NCBI RefSeq assembly: GCF_000741135.1
Contig: NZ_JGYU01000009.1
Span: forward strand, 1 to 64,000
DNA: 64,000 nt
Source of the DNA: Bifidobacterium choerinum
Lineage (GTDB): Bacteria; Actinomycetota; Actinomycetes; Actinomycetales; Bifidobacteriaceae
Direction: 5' to 3'
This document shows, one piece after another, positions 48,200-57,275 of the stretch; the stretch's first letter is position 1; each line of letters begins with the position of its first letter. The translations under genes were made by a program, and so were the position numbers. Below the pieces are notes generated by a model. It had not been told where the DNA came from. It saw only the letters and a list, made by a program, of their open reading frames with translations, and made no database searches.

Positions 48200-49753
48200 A
48201 TGATGAACGACACGACGAAACCGGACGACGCGGCGCAGCCCGAAGGCGAGGCGAAACTCGACGCGGCCGCGATGCTCGACGCCTGCGCCTTCGACGCGAC
48301 GATCGCCGCCGGCCCCTACGACGCGACATGGGCGTCGCTCGCAGCGCACCGCGATCCGTCATGGTTCGCCGACGCGAAGTTCGGCATCTTCACGCATTGG
48401 GGGCCGTACACGGTGCCCGGATACCGCAACGAATGGTATTCGCGCAACATGTACATTGAAGGCTATCCCGAATTCGAGCATCATCGCGCCGTCTACGGCG
48501 ACCAGCGCGTCTTCGGCTACAAGGACTTCATCCCGATGTTCACGGCGCCCGCCTTCGACGCCGACGCCTGGTGCGCGCTGTTCGCCCGCGCCGGCGCGCG
48601 CTACGTCATGCCGGTGAGTGAGCACCACGACGGATTCCAGATGTACCGCAGTCGGCTGTCACATTGGAACGCCGCCGAAATGGGGCCGCGCCGCGACGTG
48701 CTCGGCGAACTGCGCGCTGCCGCGATCGCGCACGGCCTGCATTTCACGACGTCGAACCACCGCGCCGAACATTGGTGGTTCATGGGGCACGGCCGCTGTT
48801 TCGACTCCGACGTGCTCGAGCCGATGCGCCGCGGCGACTTCTACTGGCCGGCGATGACGCCCGAGCCGAACGAGTTCGACATCGACGCGCACCCCGCGCC
48901 GACCGCCGAATTCCTCGACGACTGGCTCGCGCGCAACGTCGAGATCATCGACAGATACGCGCCCGAACTGCTCTACTTCGACTGGTGGGTGCAGCATCGT
49001 GAGTTCCGTCCTTATCTTGCGTCGTTCGCCGCCTACTACTACGACCATATGGCCGCGCTCGGCCTCGACGCCGCGATCTGCTACAAGTACGACGCGCTCG
49101 CGTGGGGTGCCGGCATCGTCGACGTCGAACGCGGCGGATTCGCCGACGCGACGCCCTTCGTCTGGCAGACCGACACGGCGATCGCGCGCAACTCGTGGTG
49201 CCACACCGACTCGCTCGACTACAAGACGCTTCCCGAGCTGCTCGTGAGCCTGATCGACGCGGTGAGCAAGAACGGCAACCTGCTGCTCAACGTCGGCCCG
49301 TGCGCCGACGGTTCGATCGCCGAGCATGACCGCGCGCTGCTCGAAGGCATCGGTGACTGGCTCGCGGCAAACGGCGACGGCATCTACGGCAGCCGCCCGT
49401 GGCATATCAGCGGCGAAGGGCCAACAGTGCTGCCCTCCGGCATGTTCGCCGACCAGAAGCCGACGGCGTGGACCGCCGACGACTGGCGATTCACGGCGAA
49501 GGGCGGCGACCTCTACTGCTACTGCCTCAACCCGTCCGGCGCCGACGAACTCGTCTGCCGCACCTTCGCCGCCTTCGACGGCGAGCATCGGCCGGCGTTC
49601 AACGGCGTCATCTTCGGCGTCGATCTGCTCGGCGACGGCCCGACGCCCTATGAGCGCCGCGCCGACGGCCTGCACTTGCCGATCTCAGAGAGACGAAGAC
49701 GGCCGGCCGGCGAGATGGCTGTGCCGCTTGGCTTCCGCCTGCGGCTCGGCTAG
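48200..49753 (+). CDS. GH29 alpha-L-fucosidase
   Basis: 517-aa hydrolase without signal peptide. GH29 features include FGIFTHWGPYTVPGYRNEWYSRNM, the conserved SEHHDGFQMY block, ELLYFDWW with nucleophile D261, and NGNLLLNVGP. It removes terminal L-fucose inside the cell; in this gene set the likely target is the Fuc-alpha-1,2-Gal end of xyloglucan side chains, though host fucosyl glycans cannot be excluded. ATG 48200 is 6 nt from AAGGGGAG; GTG 48197 and ATG 48203 are alternatives. The GH3 gene follows after 70 bp. Confidence 0.87.
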   Translation: MMNDTTKPDDAAQPEGEAKLDAAAMLDACAFDATIAAGPYDATWASLAAHRDPSWFADAKFGIFTHWGPYTVPGYRNEWYSRNMYIEGYPEFEHHRAVYGDQRVFGYKDFIPMFTAPAFDADAWCALFARAGARYVMPVSEHHDGFQMYRSRLSHWNAAEMGPRRDVLGELRAAAIAHGLHFTTSNHRAEHWWFMGHGRCFDSDVLEPMRRGDFYWPAMTPEPNEFDIDAHPAPTAEFLDDWLARNVEIIDRYAPELLYFDWWVQHREFRPYLASFAAYYYDHMAALGLDAAICYKYDALAWGAGIVDVERGGFADATPFVWQTDTAIARNSWCHTDSLDYKTLPELLVSLIDAVSKNGNLLLNVGPCADGSIAEHDRALLEGIGDWLAANGDGIYGSRPWHISGEGPTVLPSGMFADQKPTAWTADDWRFTAKGGDLYCYCLNPSGADELVCRTFAAFDGEHRPAFNGVIFGVDLLGDGPTPYERRADGLHLPISERRRRPAGEMAVPLGFRLRLG

Positions 49754-49823
49754 AAAGCCGTCGCACGATGACCAATCAGCTTTCAACGACTTCCAATCCG
49801 CAACAGAGAGAAGGAGACCACCA

Positions 49824-51953
49824 ATGACGATGATCAGCGAAGCGAATATGCGCAAGGCGCGCGAACTGACCGCACAGCTCACGCTCGAGGAGAAGATCGG
49901 CATGATCCACGGCGCCGCGCTGTTCCACACGGCCGCCGTCGAACGCCTCGGCATCCCCGAGATGAAATTCGACGACGGCCCGATGGGCGTGCGCGCCGAC
50001 ACACACGACGACAACTGGGCGCCGCTCAACAACACGCGCGACATGGTGTCCTACCTGCCGAGCGGCTCGGCCGTCGCCTCCACATGGAACCCGCGACTGG
50101 CGCATCTGACCGGCCAGGTGCTCGGCCAGGAGGCGCGCGGCCGCGGCAAGGACGTGATCCTCGGCCCCTCGCTCAACATCAAGCGCTCGCCACTGTGCGG
50201 ACGCAACTTCGAATACATGAGCGAGGACCCGCTGCTCACGGCCGTGCAGGGCGACGCCTACATCGAAGGCGTCCAGGAATCGGACGTCGCCGCCTGCCCG
50301 AAGCACTTCGCCGCAAACAGCCAGGAGACCGACCGCCTCGAAGTCGACGAGAAGATCGGTGAACGCGCGCTGCGCGAACTGTATCTGCCCGCCTTCCGCG
50401 CGGCCGTGCAGCAGGCCGGCGCGCTGACGATCATGGGCGCCTACAACAAGGTCAACGGCGCGCAGTGCTGCGAATCGCATTGGCTGCTCGACGAAGTGCT
50501 GCGCGACGAATGGGGATTCGACGGCCTCGTCGTCTCCGACTGGGGCGGCATCAAGAACACCGAACGCAGCGCCGCCGTCGGTATCGACGTCGACATGAAC
50601 GTCACCTACGACTTCGACGACTACTGCTTCGCGCGCCCGCTGCTCGAAGCGGTCAAGGACGGCCGCATCGCCGAATCGACGATCGACGCGAAGGTCGAGC
50701 ATGTGCTCGCCGTCATGGACGCGCTCAACATGCTCGGCGACGCCCGCGCGCATCGCAAGGCCGGCTCCTACGCGACGCTCGCGCATGCGCGCTCGGCGTT
50801 CGACATCGCGCGCGAATCGATCGTGCTGCTCAAGAACGACGCACAGGTGCTGCCGCTCGACGAACATGGCATCCGCCGCCTGCTCATCGTCGGCGCGAAC
50901 GCCGACCGCATCCACTCGCTCGGCGGCGGCTCGGCCGTCATCAAGGCGGTGCACGAGATCTCGCCGCTGCTCGGCATCAACGGCATGCTCGGCGGCAACA
51001 TCGAGATCACCTACGCTGAAGGGTATTACGCGCCGCAGGTCAATCAGGACGACACATGGCAGGAGGAAAGCCTCGAGAACTCGCAGGCGAAGGCGAACGA
51101 GGAAGCGGCGCGCGCACGCCGGCTGCGCGACGAGGCGCTCGCGCTCGCGCAGGACTTCGCGCAGACCAGCGACCCGGTCATCTTCATCGGCGGCCTCAAC
51201 CACGACTACGACCTCGAGGCGCGCGATCGCGAGGACATGACGTTGCCGTACGAGCAGGACGCGCTCATCGACGCGCTGCTCGACATCGATCCGGACACGG
51301 TGCTCGTCTTCGTCGCCGGCTCGCCGATCGCGATGCCGTGGGCGGACAAGGCCTCGACGATCGTCTGGAATTGGTACAACGGCATGGAAAGCGGCACCGC
51401 GCTCGCCGAAACGCTTTTCGGGCGCGTGAGCCCGAGCGGCCACCTGCCGGAGACCTTCCCAATGCGACTCGAGGACTGTCCGGCGCATGCGATCGGCACC
51501 TTCGGGCTCGTCGGGCACGTCGACTACGCCGAGGACATCTACGTCGGCTACCGCTACTACAGCACGAAGGACGTGCCGGTGCGCTTCTGCTTCGGCCACG
51601 GCCTGACCTACACGAGCTTCGCATACTCGGACCTCGAAGTGCGCGAACTCGGCGACATGATCCGCCTTGATTTCCACGTCACGAACACCGGCGCGCGCGC
51701 GGGCAAGGCGGTGCCACAGGTCTACGTCACGCTCGAAGACACCGGCGAAGACCGTCCGGCGTTCGAACTGCGCGGCTTCACGAAGGTCGCGCTCGAGCCG
51801 GGCGAACGCCGTCAGGTGACGATCGAGATCCCGCGCGACGAGGCGCTGCGCTACTGGAGCGAGCGGACGCACGCCTTCGCGCTCGCGCCGCGCGCGGCCG
51901 TGCACGTCGGCGAATCGGTCGGTGACCTGCGGCTCGACGGCCGGATCGGCTGA
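49824..51953 (+). CDS. GH3 beta-glucosidase-type hydrolase
   Basis: 709-aa cytoplasmic GH3 enzyme. The barrel domain carries KHFAANSQE and the nucleophile D239 in VVSDWGG; the alpha/beta sandwich domain and a C-terminal fibronectin III-like domain (HVTNTGARAGKAVPQVYV) follow. No signal peptide. In context it would remove glucose from the non-reducing end of the de-xylosylated glucan backbone. Beta-xylosidase activity is an alternative within GH3. AAGGAG precedes ATG 49824; the open frame upstream of this overlaps GH29 and is not used. Confidence 0.88.
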   Translation: MTMISEANMRKARELTAQLTLEEKIGMIHGAALFHTAAVERLGIPEMKFDDGPMGVRADTHDDNWAPLNNTRDMVSYLPSGSAVASTWNPRLAHLTGQVLGQEARGRGKDVILGPSLNIKRSPLCGRNFEYMSEDPLLTAVQGDAYIEGVQESDVAACPKHFAANSQETDRLEVDEKIGERALRELYLPAFRAAVQQAGALTIMGAYNKVNGAQCCESHWLLDEVLRDEWGFDGLVVSDWGGIKNTERSAAVGIDVDMNVTYDFDDYCFARPLLEAVKDGRIAESTIDAKVEHVLAVMDALNMLGDARAHRKAGSYATLAHARSAFDIARESIVLLKNDAQVLPLDEHGIRRLLIVGANADRIHSLGGGSAVIKAVHEISPLLGINGMLGGNIEITYAEGYYAPQVNQDDTWQEESLENSQAKANEEAARARRLRDEALALAQDFAQTSDPVIFIGGLNHDYDLEARDREDMTLPYEQDALIDALLDIDPDTVLVFVAGSPIAMPWADKASTIVWNWYNGMESGTALAETLFGRVSPSGHLPETFPMRLEDCPAHAIGTFGLVGHVDYAEDIYVGYRYYSTKDVPVRFCFGHGLTYTSFAYSDLEVRELGDMIRLDFHVTNTGARAGKAVPQVYVTLEDTGEDRPAFELRGFTKVALEPGERRQVTIEIPRDEALRYWSERTHAFALAPRAAVHVGESVGDLRLDGRIG

Positions 51954-52036
51954 GCGGACGGCAAATCAGTAATCAATCAACACAACAAACATCAACCAAC
52001 AACATCAACCCACACACAACTAAGCGGGGAGACACC

Positions 52037-54067
52037 ATGAAGTTCCTCAACGGCGGATGGCTCATCAAAGACGGTTTCGACGTCAAGTACGCGGCCAACA
52101 TCTACACGGCGGACATCGAGGCGGACAAGCTCACGCTGTTCTGCCCATTCGGCTCGCCCATCTACAACCCGGGCATGACGCTCGACGGCGGCATTCTGAC
52201 GATCGAGGTGACGAGCCCGCGCGAGAACATCATCACGACGCGTCTGATCAATTTCCGCGAGGACCGTTCGCACAAGCCCACGTTCGCGCTGAACGAGACG
52301 TCGCCGCAGGTGAGCGTCGAGGAGAGCGACGAGGCATGGCTGTTCACCTCGGGCAAGCTCACACTGCGCATCGCCAAGGGTGAGACGATCGATTTCACCT
52401 ACCTGTACGACGGCAAGCGGATTGCGCACTCCGGATGGCGCGCCAAGGCGCTCGTGACCGATCCGAGCGGCGTGCTGCACGTCTCCGAACAGCTCGATCT
52501 CGGCGTCGGAGAGAAGATCTACGGCCTCGGCGAACGCTTCACGAACTTCGTCAAGAACGGCCAGTCGGTCGAGATCTGGAACGAGGACGGCGGCACCGGC
52601 ACCGAGCAGGCATACAAGAACGTGCCGTTCTACATGAGCAATAGGAACTACGGCCTGTTTGTGGACAACCCGGGCAAAGTCGAGTTCGAGATCGGCTCCG
52701 AGAAGGTCTCGCGCGTGCAGTTCAGCGTGCCCGGGCAGGAGATGAGCTACTCGGTGATCGGTGGCGCCGACATGAAGGAGATTCTCGCCAACTACACGGC
52801 GCTCACCGGCCGCGCGCCACTTGTGCCGGACTGGAGCTACGGCCTGTGGCTGAGCACGAGCTTCACGACCGATTACGATGAGCAGACTGTGCTCGACTTC
52901 GTCGACGGCATGGCCGAACGTGGCATTCCGCTTTCGGTGTTCCACTTTGACTGCCGCTGGATGAAGGAACTCGAATGGTGCAACTTCGCCTGGGACGAGT
53001 CGAAGTTCCCGGATCCGGAAGGCCTGCTCGCCAAGCTGCATGAGCGCGGCCTCAAGGTCTGCGTCTGGATCAACTCGTACATCGGCCAGAAGTCGCCGCT
53101 GTTCGCGGAGGGCGCGAAGAACGGCTACTTCATCAAGCGCAACGACGGCTCGGTGTGGCAGTGGGACAAGTGGCAGGCCGGCATGGCGATCGTCGACTTC
53201 ACGAACCCGGCCGCCGTCGAGTGGTATCAGGGCTATCTGAAGAAGCTCGTCGCGATGGGCGTCGATTGCTTCAAGACCGATTTCGGCGAGCGCATCCCGA
53301 CCGAGGACGTGCAGTACTACGACGGCTCCGACCCCGAACTCATGCACAACTACTACACGCTGCTGTACAACAAGGCCGTCTATGACGTCCTCGTGGAAAC
53401 CAAAGGCGCCGACGAGGCGATCCTGTTCGCCCGTTCGGCGACCGTGGGAGGCCAGTGCTACCCGGTGCATTGGGGCGGCGACTGCTCGTCGAACTATCCG
53501 TCGATGGCCGAATCGCTGCGCGCGGGACTCTCCTTCGGCATGTCCGGCTTCGGCTACTGGAGCCACGACATCGCCGGCTTCGAGGATCAGGCGACGCCCG
53601 ACCTGTACAAGCGCTGGACGCAGTTCGGCCTGCTCAGCTCGCATTCGCGCTACCACGGCTCGACCGCCTACAAGGTGCCGTGGCTGTACGGCGACGAGGC
53701 GGTCGACGTCTGCCGCGAATTCGTCGAGCTCAAGGATTCGCTGCGCCCGTATCTCGAGAAGAGCGCGCGCGAGACGCATGCGAGCGGCGTGCCGATGATG
53801 CGCTCGATGGTGCTCGAATTCCAGGACGACCCGACGTGCGAGGACATCGACACGCAGTACATGCTCGGCTCGGACATCCTCGTCGCTCCGATCTTCAACG
53901 AGGAGGGCGTCGCCCGCTTCTACGTGCCCGACGCCGGCGACGACGCCCCGTGGCGCAACCTGATCACCGGCACCGAATACGAGCCGGGACGCTGGTACGT
54001 CGAACGGTACGACTACCACGCGCTGCCGGTGCTTGTGCGCCCCGGCACGGATCCGCGCAACGTGTGA
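52037..54067 (+). CDS. GH31 alpha-xylosidase (YicI-like)
   Basis: 676-aa cytoplasmic GH31 enzyme. KTDFGERIP places the nucleophile at D415 and HWGGDC the acid/base at D482; E. coli YicI has these at 416 and 482, so the register is almost exact. N-terminal MKFLNGGWLIKDGFDVKYA and the GLGERFTNFVKNGQ block are typical. It is about 95 residues shorter than YicI at the C-terminus, lacking part of the distal beta domain. It should release alpha-1,6-xylose from the non-reducing end of xyloglucan oligosaccharides or isoprimeverose. GCGGGGAG precedes the ATG. Confidence 0.9.
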   Translation: MKFLNGGWLIKDGFDVKYAANIYTADIEADKLTLFCPFGSPIYNPGMTLDGGILTIEVTSPRENIITTRLINFREDRSHKPTFALNETSPQVSVEESDEAWLFTSGKLTLRIAKGETIDFTYLYDGKRIAHSGWRAKALVTDPSGVLHVSEQLDLGVGEKIYGLGERFTNFVKNGQSVEIWNEDGGTGTEQAYKNVPFYMSNRNYGLFVDNPGKVEFEIGSEKVSRVQFSVPGQEMSYSVIGGADMKEILANYTALTGRAPLVPDWSYGLWLSTSFTTDYDEQTVLDFVDGMAERGIPLSVFHFDCRWMKELEWCNFAWDESKFPDPEGLLAKLHERGLKVCVWINSYIGQKSPLFAEGAKNGYFIKRNDGSVWQWDKWQAGMAIVDFTNPAAVEWYQGYLKKLVAMGVDCFKTDFGERIPTEDVQYYDGSDPELMHNYYTLLYNKAVYDVLVETKGADEAILFARSATVGGQCYPVHWGGDCSSNYPSMAESLRAGLSFGMSGFGYWSHDIAGFEDQATPDLYKRWTQFGLLSSHSRYHGSTAYKVPWLYGDEAVDVCREFVELKDSLRPYLEKSARETHASGVPMMRSMVLEFQDDPTCEDIDTQYMLGSDILVAPIFNEEGVARFYVPDAGDDAPWRNLITGTEYEPGRWYVERYDYHALPVLVRPGTDPRNV

Positions 54068-54074
54068 TCCCCCT

Positions 54075-54109
54075 CACGTCCGGGCGGTTTCGTCGGCCGC
54101 CCGGACGTG
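54075..54109 (+). terminator. Hairpin between GH31 and GH42 genes
   Basis: CACGTCCGGGCGG and CCGCCCGGACGTG form a 13-bp stem with a 9-nt loop, 8 bp after the GH31 stop. GH42 may therefore have its own promoter or depend on read-through. Confidence 0.65.
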
Positions 54110-54182
54110 GCGCTTTCCCACGACGATAGACTGATGGCGATTCGGACGGCGACGGTGCCGTCCTATGCGAAGGAGCGATACG

Positions 54183-56210
54183 ATGACGGCGATGTTCGAC
54201 GATTTTCTCTTCGGCGGCGACTACAACCCCGAACAGTGGCCACAGGACAGCTGGGAGCATGACCTCGAACTGCTCGAGCATGCGCACATCAACGAGGCGA
54301 CGATCAACGTGTTCTCGTGGGCGCTGCTCGAACCGAGCGAAGGCGACTACGACTTCTCGATGCTCGACGCGATCGTCGCATCGCTCGACCGCCACGATAT
54401 CCGCATCGTCATGGCGACCGGCACGGCCGCCGTGCCGGCGTGGATGGCGCGCAAGTACCCGCATGTGATGCGCAAAGGCGTCGACGGCACGCAGCAGATC
54501 TTCGGCGGCCGCCACAACTTCTGCCCGAGCTCGCTGAAATACCGCGAGCGCGCGCAGGCGCTCGCCTCGGCCGTCGCGCGCCGCTACGCGGGCCATGACG
54601 GCCTCGTCGCCTGGCATGTCAACAACGAGTACGGCAACGGCGGCGGCTATTGCTACTGTGATACCTGCGCGGCTGCGTTCCGCGACTGGCTGCGCGCCCG
54701 CTACGGCACCGTCGAGGCGCTCAACCGCGCATGGTGCATGAACTTCTGGAGCCATACGATTTACGATTTCGACGAGGTCGCGCCGCCCGTCACCTACGGC
54801 GATGGCATCGGCACCGACAAATGCGTGATCTCCGGTCTGCAGATCGACTACCGCCGTTTCCAGAACGAGCAGATGCTCGACTGCTTCCGCCTCGAACGTG
54901 ACGCGATCCGCGAATTCGATCAGGAGACGCCGATCACGACGAATCTGATGGGAACGTTCAAGGATCTCGACTACTTCGCGTGGGGTCGTGAGATGGACGT
55001 CGTCAGCTGGGACAACTATCCGGGCATGGATACGCAGCCGAGCTTCACGGCGATGTGCCACGATCTGATGCGCGGCGTCGGCGGCGGCAAGCCGTTCATG
55101 CTGATGGAGCAGACGCCGAACCAGCAGAACTGGTTCCCGTACTGCAAGGTCAAGCGTCCCGGCGAGGTCGGCAAGCTCAGCTGGCAGGCCGTCGCGCACG
55201 GCGCCGACACTGTACAGTTCTTCCAGCTCAAGCAGTCGATCGGCGGCTGCGAGCGCTTCCATGGCGCCGTCATCGGCCATGACGATTCCGACCGCTCCCG
55301 CACCTACCGCGAAGTCCGCGCGCTTGGCGCCGACGTCGCCGCACGTGCGAAGCGCATCATGGGCGCGCGCGTCGACGCGAAGGTTGCCGTTGTCTTCGAT
55401 TGGGAGAACTACTGGTCGCTCGAAGGTTGCGTCGGCCCGACGCAGGGCCTGCACTATCCGGACGAAGTGCATCGCTTCTACCGTGCGCTGTGGAAGCGCA
55501 ATGTTGCTGTCGACATCATCGAAAGCACGGCCGATCTGGAGACGCTGCGCCGCTACGATCTCGTCGTCGCACCGACGCTGATCATGGTCAAGCCGGGCGT
55601 CGCCGACAATCTCGAACGCTATGTCGCCGGCGGCGGCGTCCTCGTGACCGGATACATGTCCGGCATCCACGACGAGCACGATCTCGTCATCGAAGGCGGC
55701 TATCCGGGGCCGCTGCGCAGTCTGTGCGGCGTGTGGGTCGAGGAGATCGACGCGGTCGCGCCCGGCGCGAGCGTGCCGGTGCGCCTCAACGTCGGCGGCG
55801 CGGACGTCGATTGCTCGGGCACGATCGTCGCGAGCATCATCGAGCCGGAAGGTGCGCGCACGCTTGCGACCTACGGCGCCGACGACTTCTACGCGGGCAC
55901 GCCGGCCGTCACCGCGCACGAGGTCGGCGAAGGCTGCGCCGTCTTCGTCGGCACCGCGCTCGACGAAGTCGGCATCGACGCGCTGTTCGACGACATGCTG
56001 CGCACGGCCGGCGTGGCGACGATCGACGCGCCCGAGGACGTCGAGGTCGCCAGTCGCGTCGGCGACGACGGCACCGTGTACACAATCGTGACGAACACCG
56101 GCGACGCCACGCGCGTGTGGGAGCGCGCGGACGGTGAACGAATCGTGCTCGACCCCTTCGCGGTGCTGCTGTTTGAGAACGACGTGCAAGTCGCGACGCC
56201 GCAACGATGA
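54183..56210 (+). CDS. GH42 beta-galactosidase
   Basis: 675-aa cytoplasmic beta-galactosidase. It opens with FLFGGDYNPEQWP; the acid/base is E149 in NNEYG, the nucleophile E309 in LMEQTP, and the zinc Cys cluster (CYCDTC) follows the acid/base. The trimerisation and C-terminal beta domains are present, so the length is normal for GH42. In this set it could remove the beta-1,2-galactose that caps xylose in xyloglucan after defucosylation; GH42 enzymes of bifidobacteria also cut other beta-galactosides. AAGGAG lies 7 nt before ATG 54183. Confidence 0.92.
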   Translation: MTAMFDDFLFGGDYNPEQWPQDSWEHDLELLEHAHINEATINVFSWALLEPSEGDYDFSMLDAIVASLDRHDIRIVMATGTAAVPAWMARKYPHVMRKGVDGTQQIFGGRHNFCPSSLKYRERAQALASAVARRYAGHDGLVAWHVNNEYGNGGGYCYCDTCAAAFRDWLRARYGTVEALNRAWCMNFWSHTIYDFDEVAPPVTYGDGIGTDKCVISGLQIDYRRFQNEQMLDCFRLERDAIREFDQETPITTNLMGTFKDLDYFAWGREMDVVSWDNYPGMDTQPSFTAMCHDLMRGVGGGKPFMLMEQTPNQQNWFPYCKVKRPGEVGKLSWQAVAHGADTVQFFQLKQSIGGCERFHGAVIGHDDSDRSRTYREVRALGADVAARAKRIMGARVDAKVAVVFDWENYWSLEGCVGPTQGLHYPDEVHRFYRALWKRNVAVDIIESTADLETLRRYDLVVAPTLIMVKPGVADNLERYVAGGGVLVTGYMSGIHDEHDLVIEGGYPGPLRSLCGVWVEEIDAVAPGASVPVRLNVGGADVDCSGTIVASIIEPEGARTLATYGADDFYAGTPAVTAHEVGEGCAVFVGTALDEVGIDALFDDMLRTAGVATIDAPEDVEVASRVGDDGTVYTIVTNTGDATRVWERADGERIVLDPFAVLLFENDVQVATPQR

Positions 56211-56235
56211 ACGACGTGCAACGATGAGCTACGTA

Positions 56236-56268
56236 CCGGGGCGGCGCCGCAATGGCGGACCGCCCCGG
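56236..56268 (+). terminator. Hairpin after GH42 gene
   Basis: CCGGGGCGG and CCGCCCCGG form a 9-bp outer stem with an inner CGCC/GGCG pair. A TACAAT at 56290-56295 follows and may be the -10 box for the ROK gene. Confidence 0.55.
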
Positions 56269-56324
56269 CCGATATGGGCACGTCGTCGGTACAATTGGCG
56301 AGGACGGACAAAGAGGAGCGAACG

Positions 56325-57263
56325 ATGACGAAACGCAGCGGCGTGCATCAGGTGCTCGCGTTCGAGATCAACACGAACTTCACGCGGTACGCACTGTTCA
56401 CCGACGGACGGATGGGCATTCCCGGCACTTTCGCGACGCCGAACACCGATCTCGACGAATTCTACGACGCGCTCGTGCAGGTCGTGCGCAAACTCGGCGT
56501 GCAGCTCGACGGCATCGCGATCAGCATGCCTGGATTCATCAATCCGCGCACGCAGACAGCGGAGACAGCCGGCGCGCTGCGCATCCTGTACAAACAGCGC
56601 ATCGGCGCCGAACTGACGGCGCGCCTCGGCGTCGACATCCCCACATGGATGGAGAACGACGCGAACTGCGCGGCGATGGCCGAAAAAATGACCGGCAACG
56701 CGCGCAAATGCGACGATTTCGTGCTCATCACGCTCGACATGGGCATGGGCGGCGCGCTGTTCCTCGACGGCAAGCTGCGGCGCGGCAAGGATTGGCGGGC
56801 CGGCGAACTCGGCACGATGATCATCAATTACGATTCCGCAGGCTCGCTGCCGCTGCATGACTTCGTCTCGACGATGAAACTCTCGCAGTGGTACGCCGAG
56901 GAATTTGGCGTCAACGAGGGCGACGTGCTGCCGAGCACATTGTTCCACAAGCTCGACGATCCGCGCGTGCGCGCAATCGTCGAACGGTGGCTGCGCTACG
57001 TGGCGGTCGCCATCTTCAACACCGTCGTCGCCGTCGACCCGCAGATCGTGCTCGTTGGCGGCAGCATCAGCCGCGAGCCGGCGCTCGTGCCGATGCTCGA
57101 GGACGCGCTGAACACGATCCGTGACTGGAAGGCGTTCAAAACGCAGATCAAACGCTGCCGCCACAGTGGCAACGCCGGGCTGGTCGGCGCTTATTTCATG
57201 TTCGTCGAGGAAGTCGTCGAACATGGCGGCGCCAGCGACGTGCTCGCCGTCGGCGCGCGCTGA
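56325..57263 (+). CDS. Atypical ROK-family protein
   Basis: 312-aa protein with ROK fold: WMENDANCAA with the catalytic-base Asp at 112, LDMGMGGALFLDGKLRRG, GELGTMI and VLVGGSISREP. It has no DNA-binding domain and no zinc-binding Cys motif, like beta-glucoside kinase-type ROK proteins. The N-terminal phosphate loop, normally DxGGT, reads FEINTN (residues 13-18), so ATP binding may be altered. It may phosphorylate a sugar from the locus or be a sensor. AGAGGAG precedes ATG 56325. The TetR gene is convergent 12 bp away. Confidence 0.75.
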   Translation: MTKRSGVHQVLAFEINTNFTRYALFTDGRMGIPGTFATPNTDLDEFYDALVQVVRKLGVQLDGIAISMPGFINPRTQTAETAGALRILYKQRIGAELTARLGVDIPTWMENDANCAAMAEKMTGNARKCDDFVLITLDMGMGGALFLDGKLRRGKDWRAGELGTMIINYDSAGSLPLHDFVSTMKLSQWYAEEFGVNEGDVLPSTLFHKLDDPRVRAIVERWLRYVAVAIFNTVVAVDPQIVLVGGSISREPALVPMLEDALNTIRDWKAFKTQIKRCRHSGNAGLVGAYFMFVEEVVEHGGASDVLAVGAR

Positions 57264-57275
57264 GCGGAAGGTCGC

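Noticed and set aside
49326..49823. N-terminal extension of the GH3 protein into GH29
   Set aside because: It is an out-of-frame reading of GH29 with Ser/Arg/Thr-rich sequence; ATG 49824 has a good ribosome binding site.
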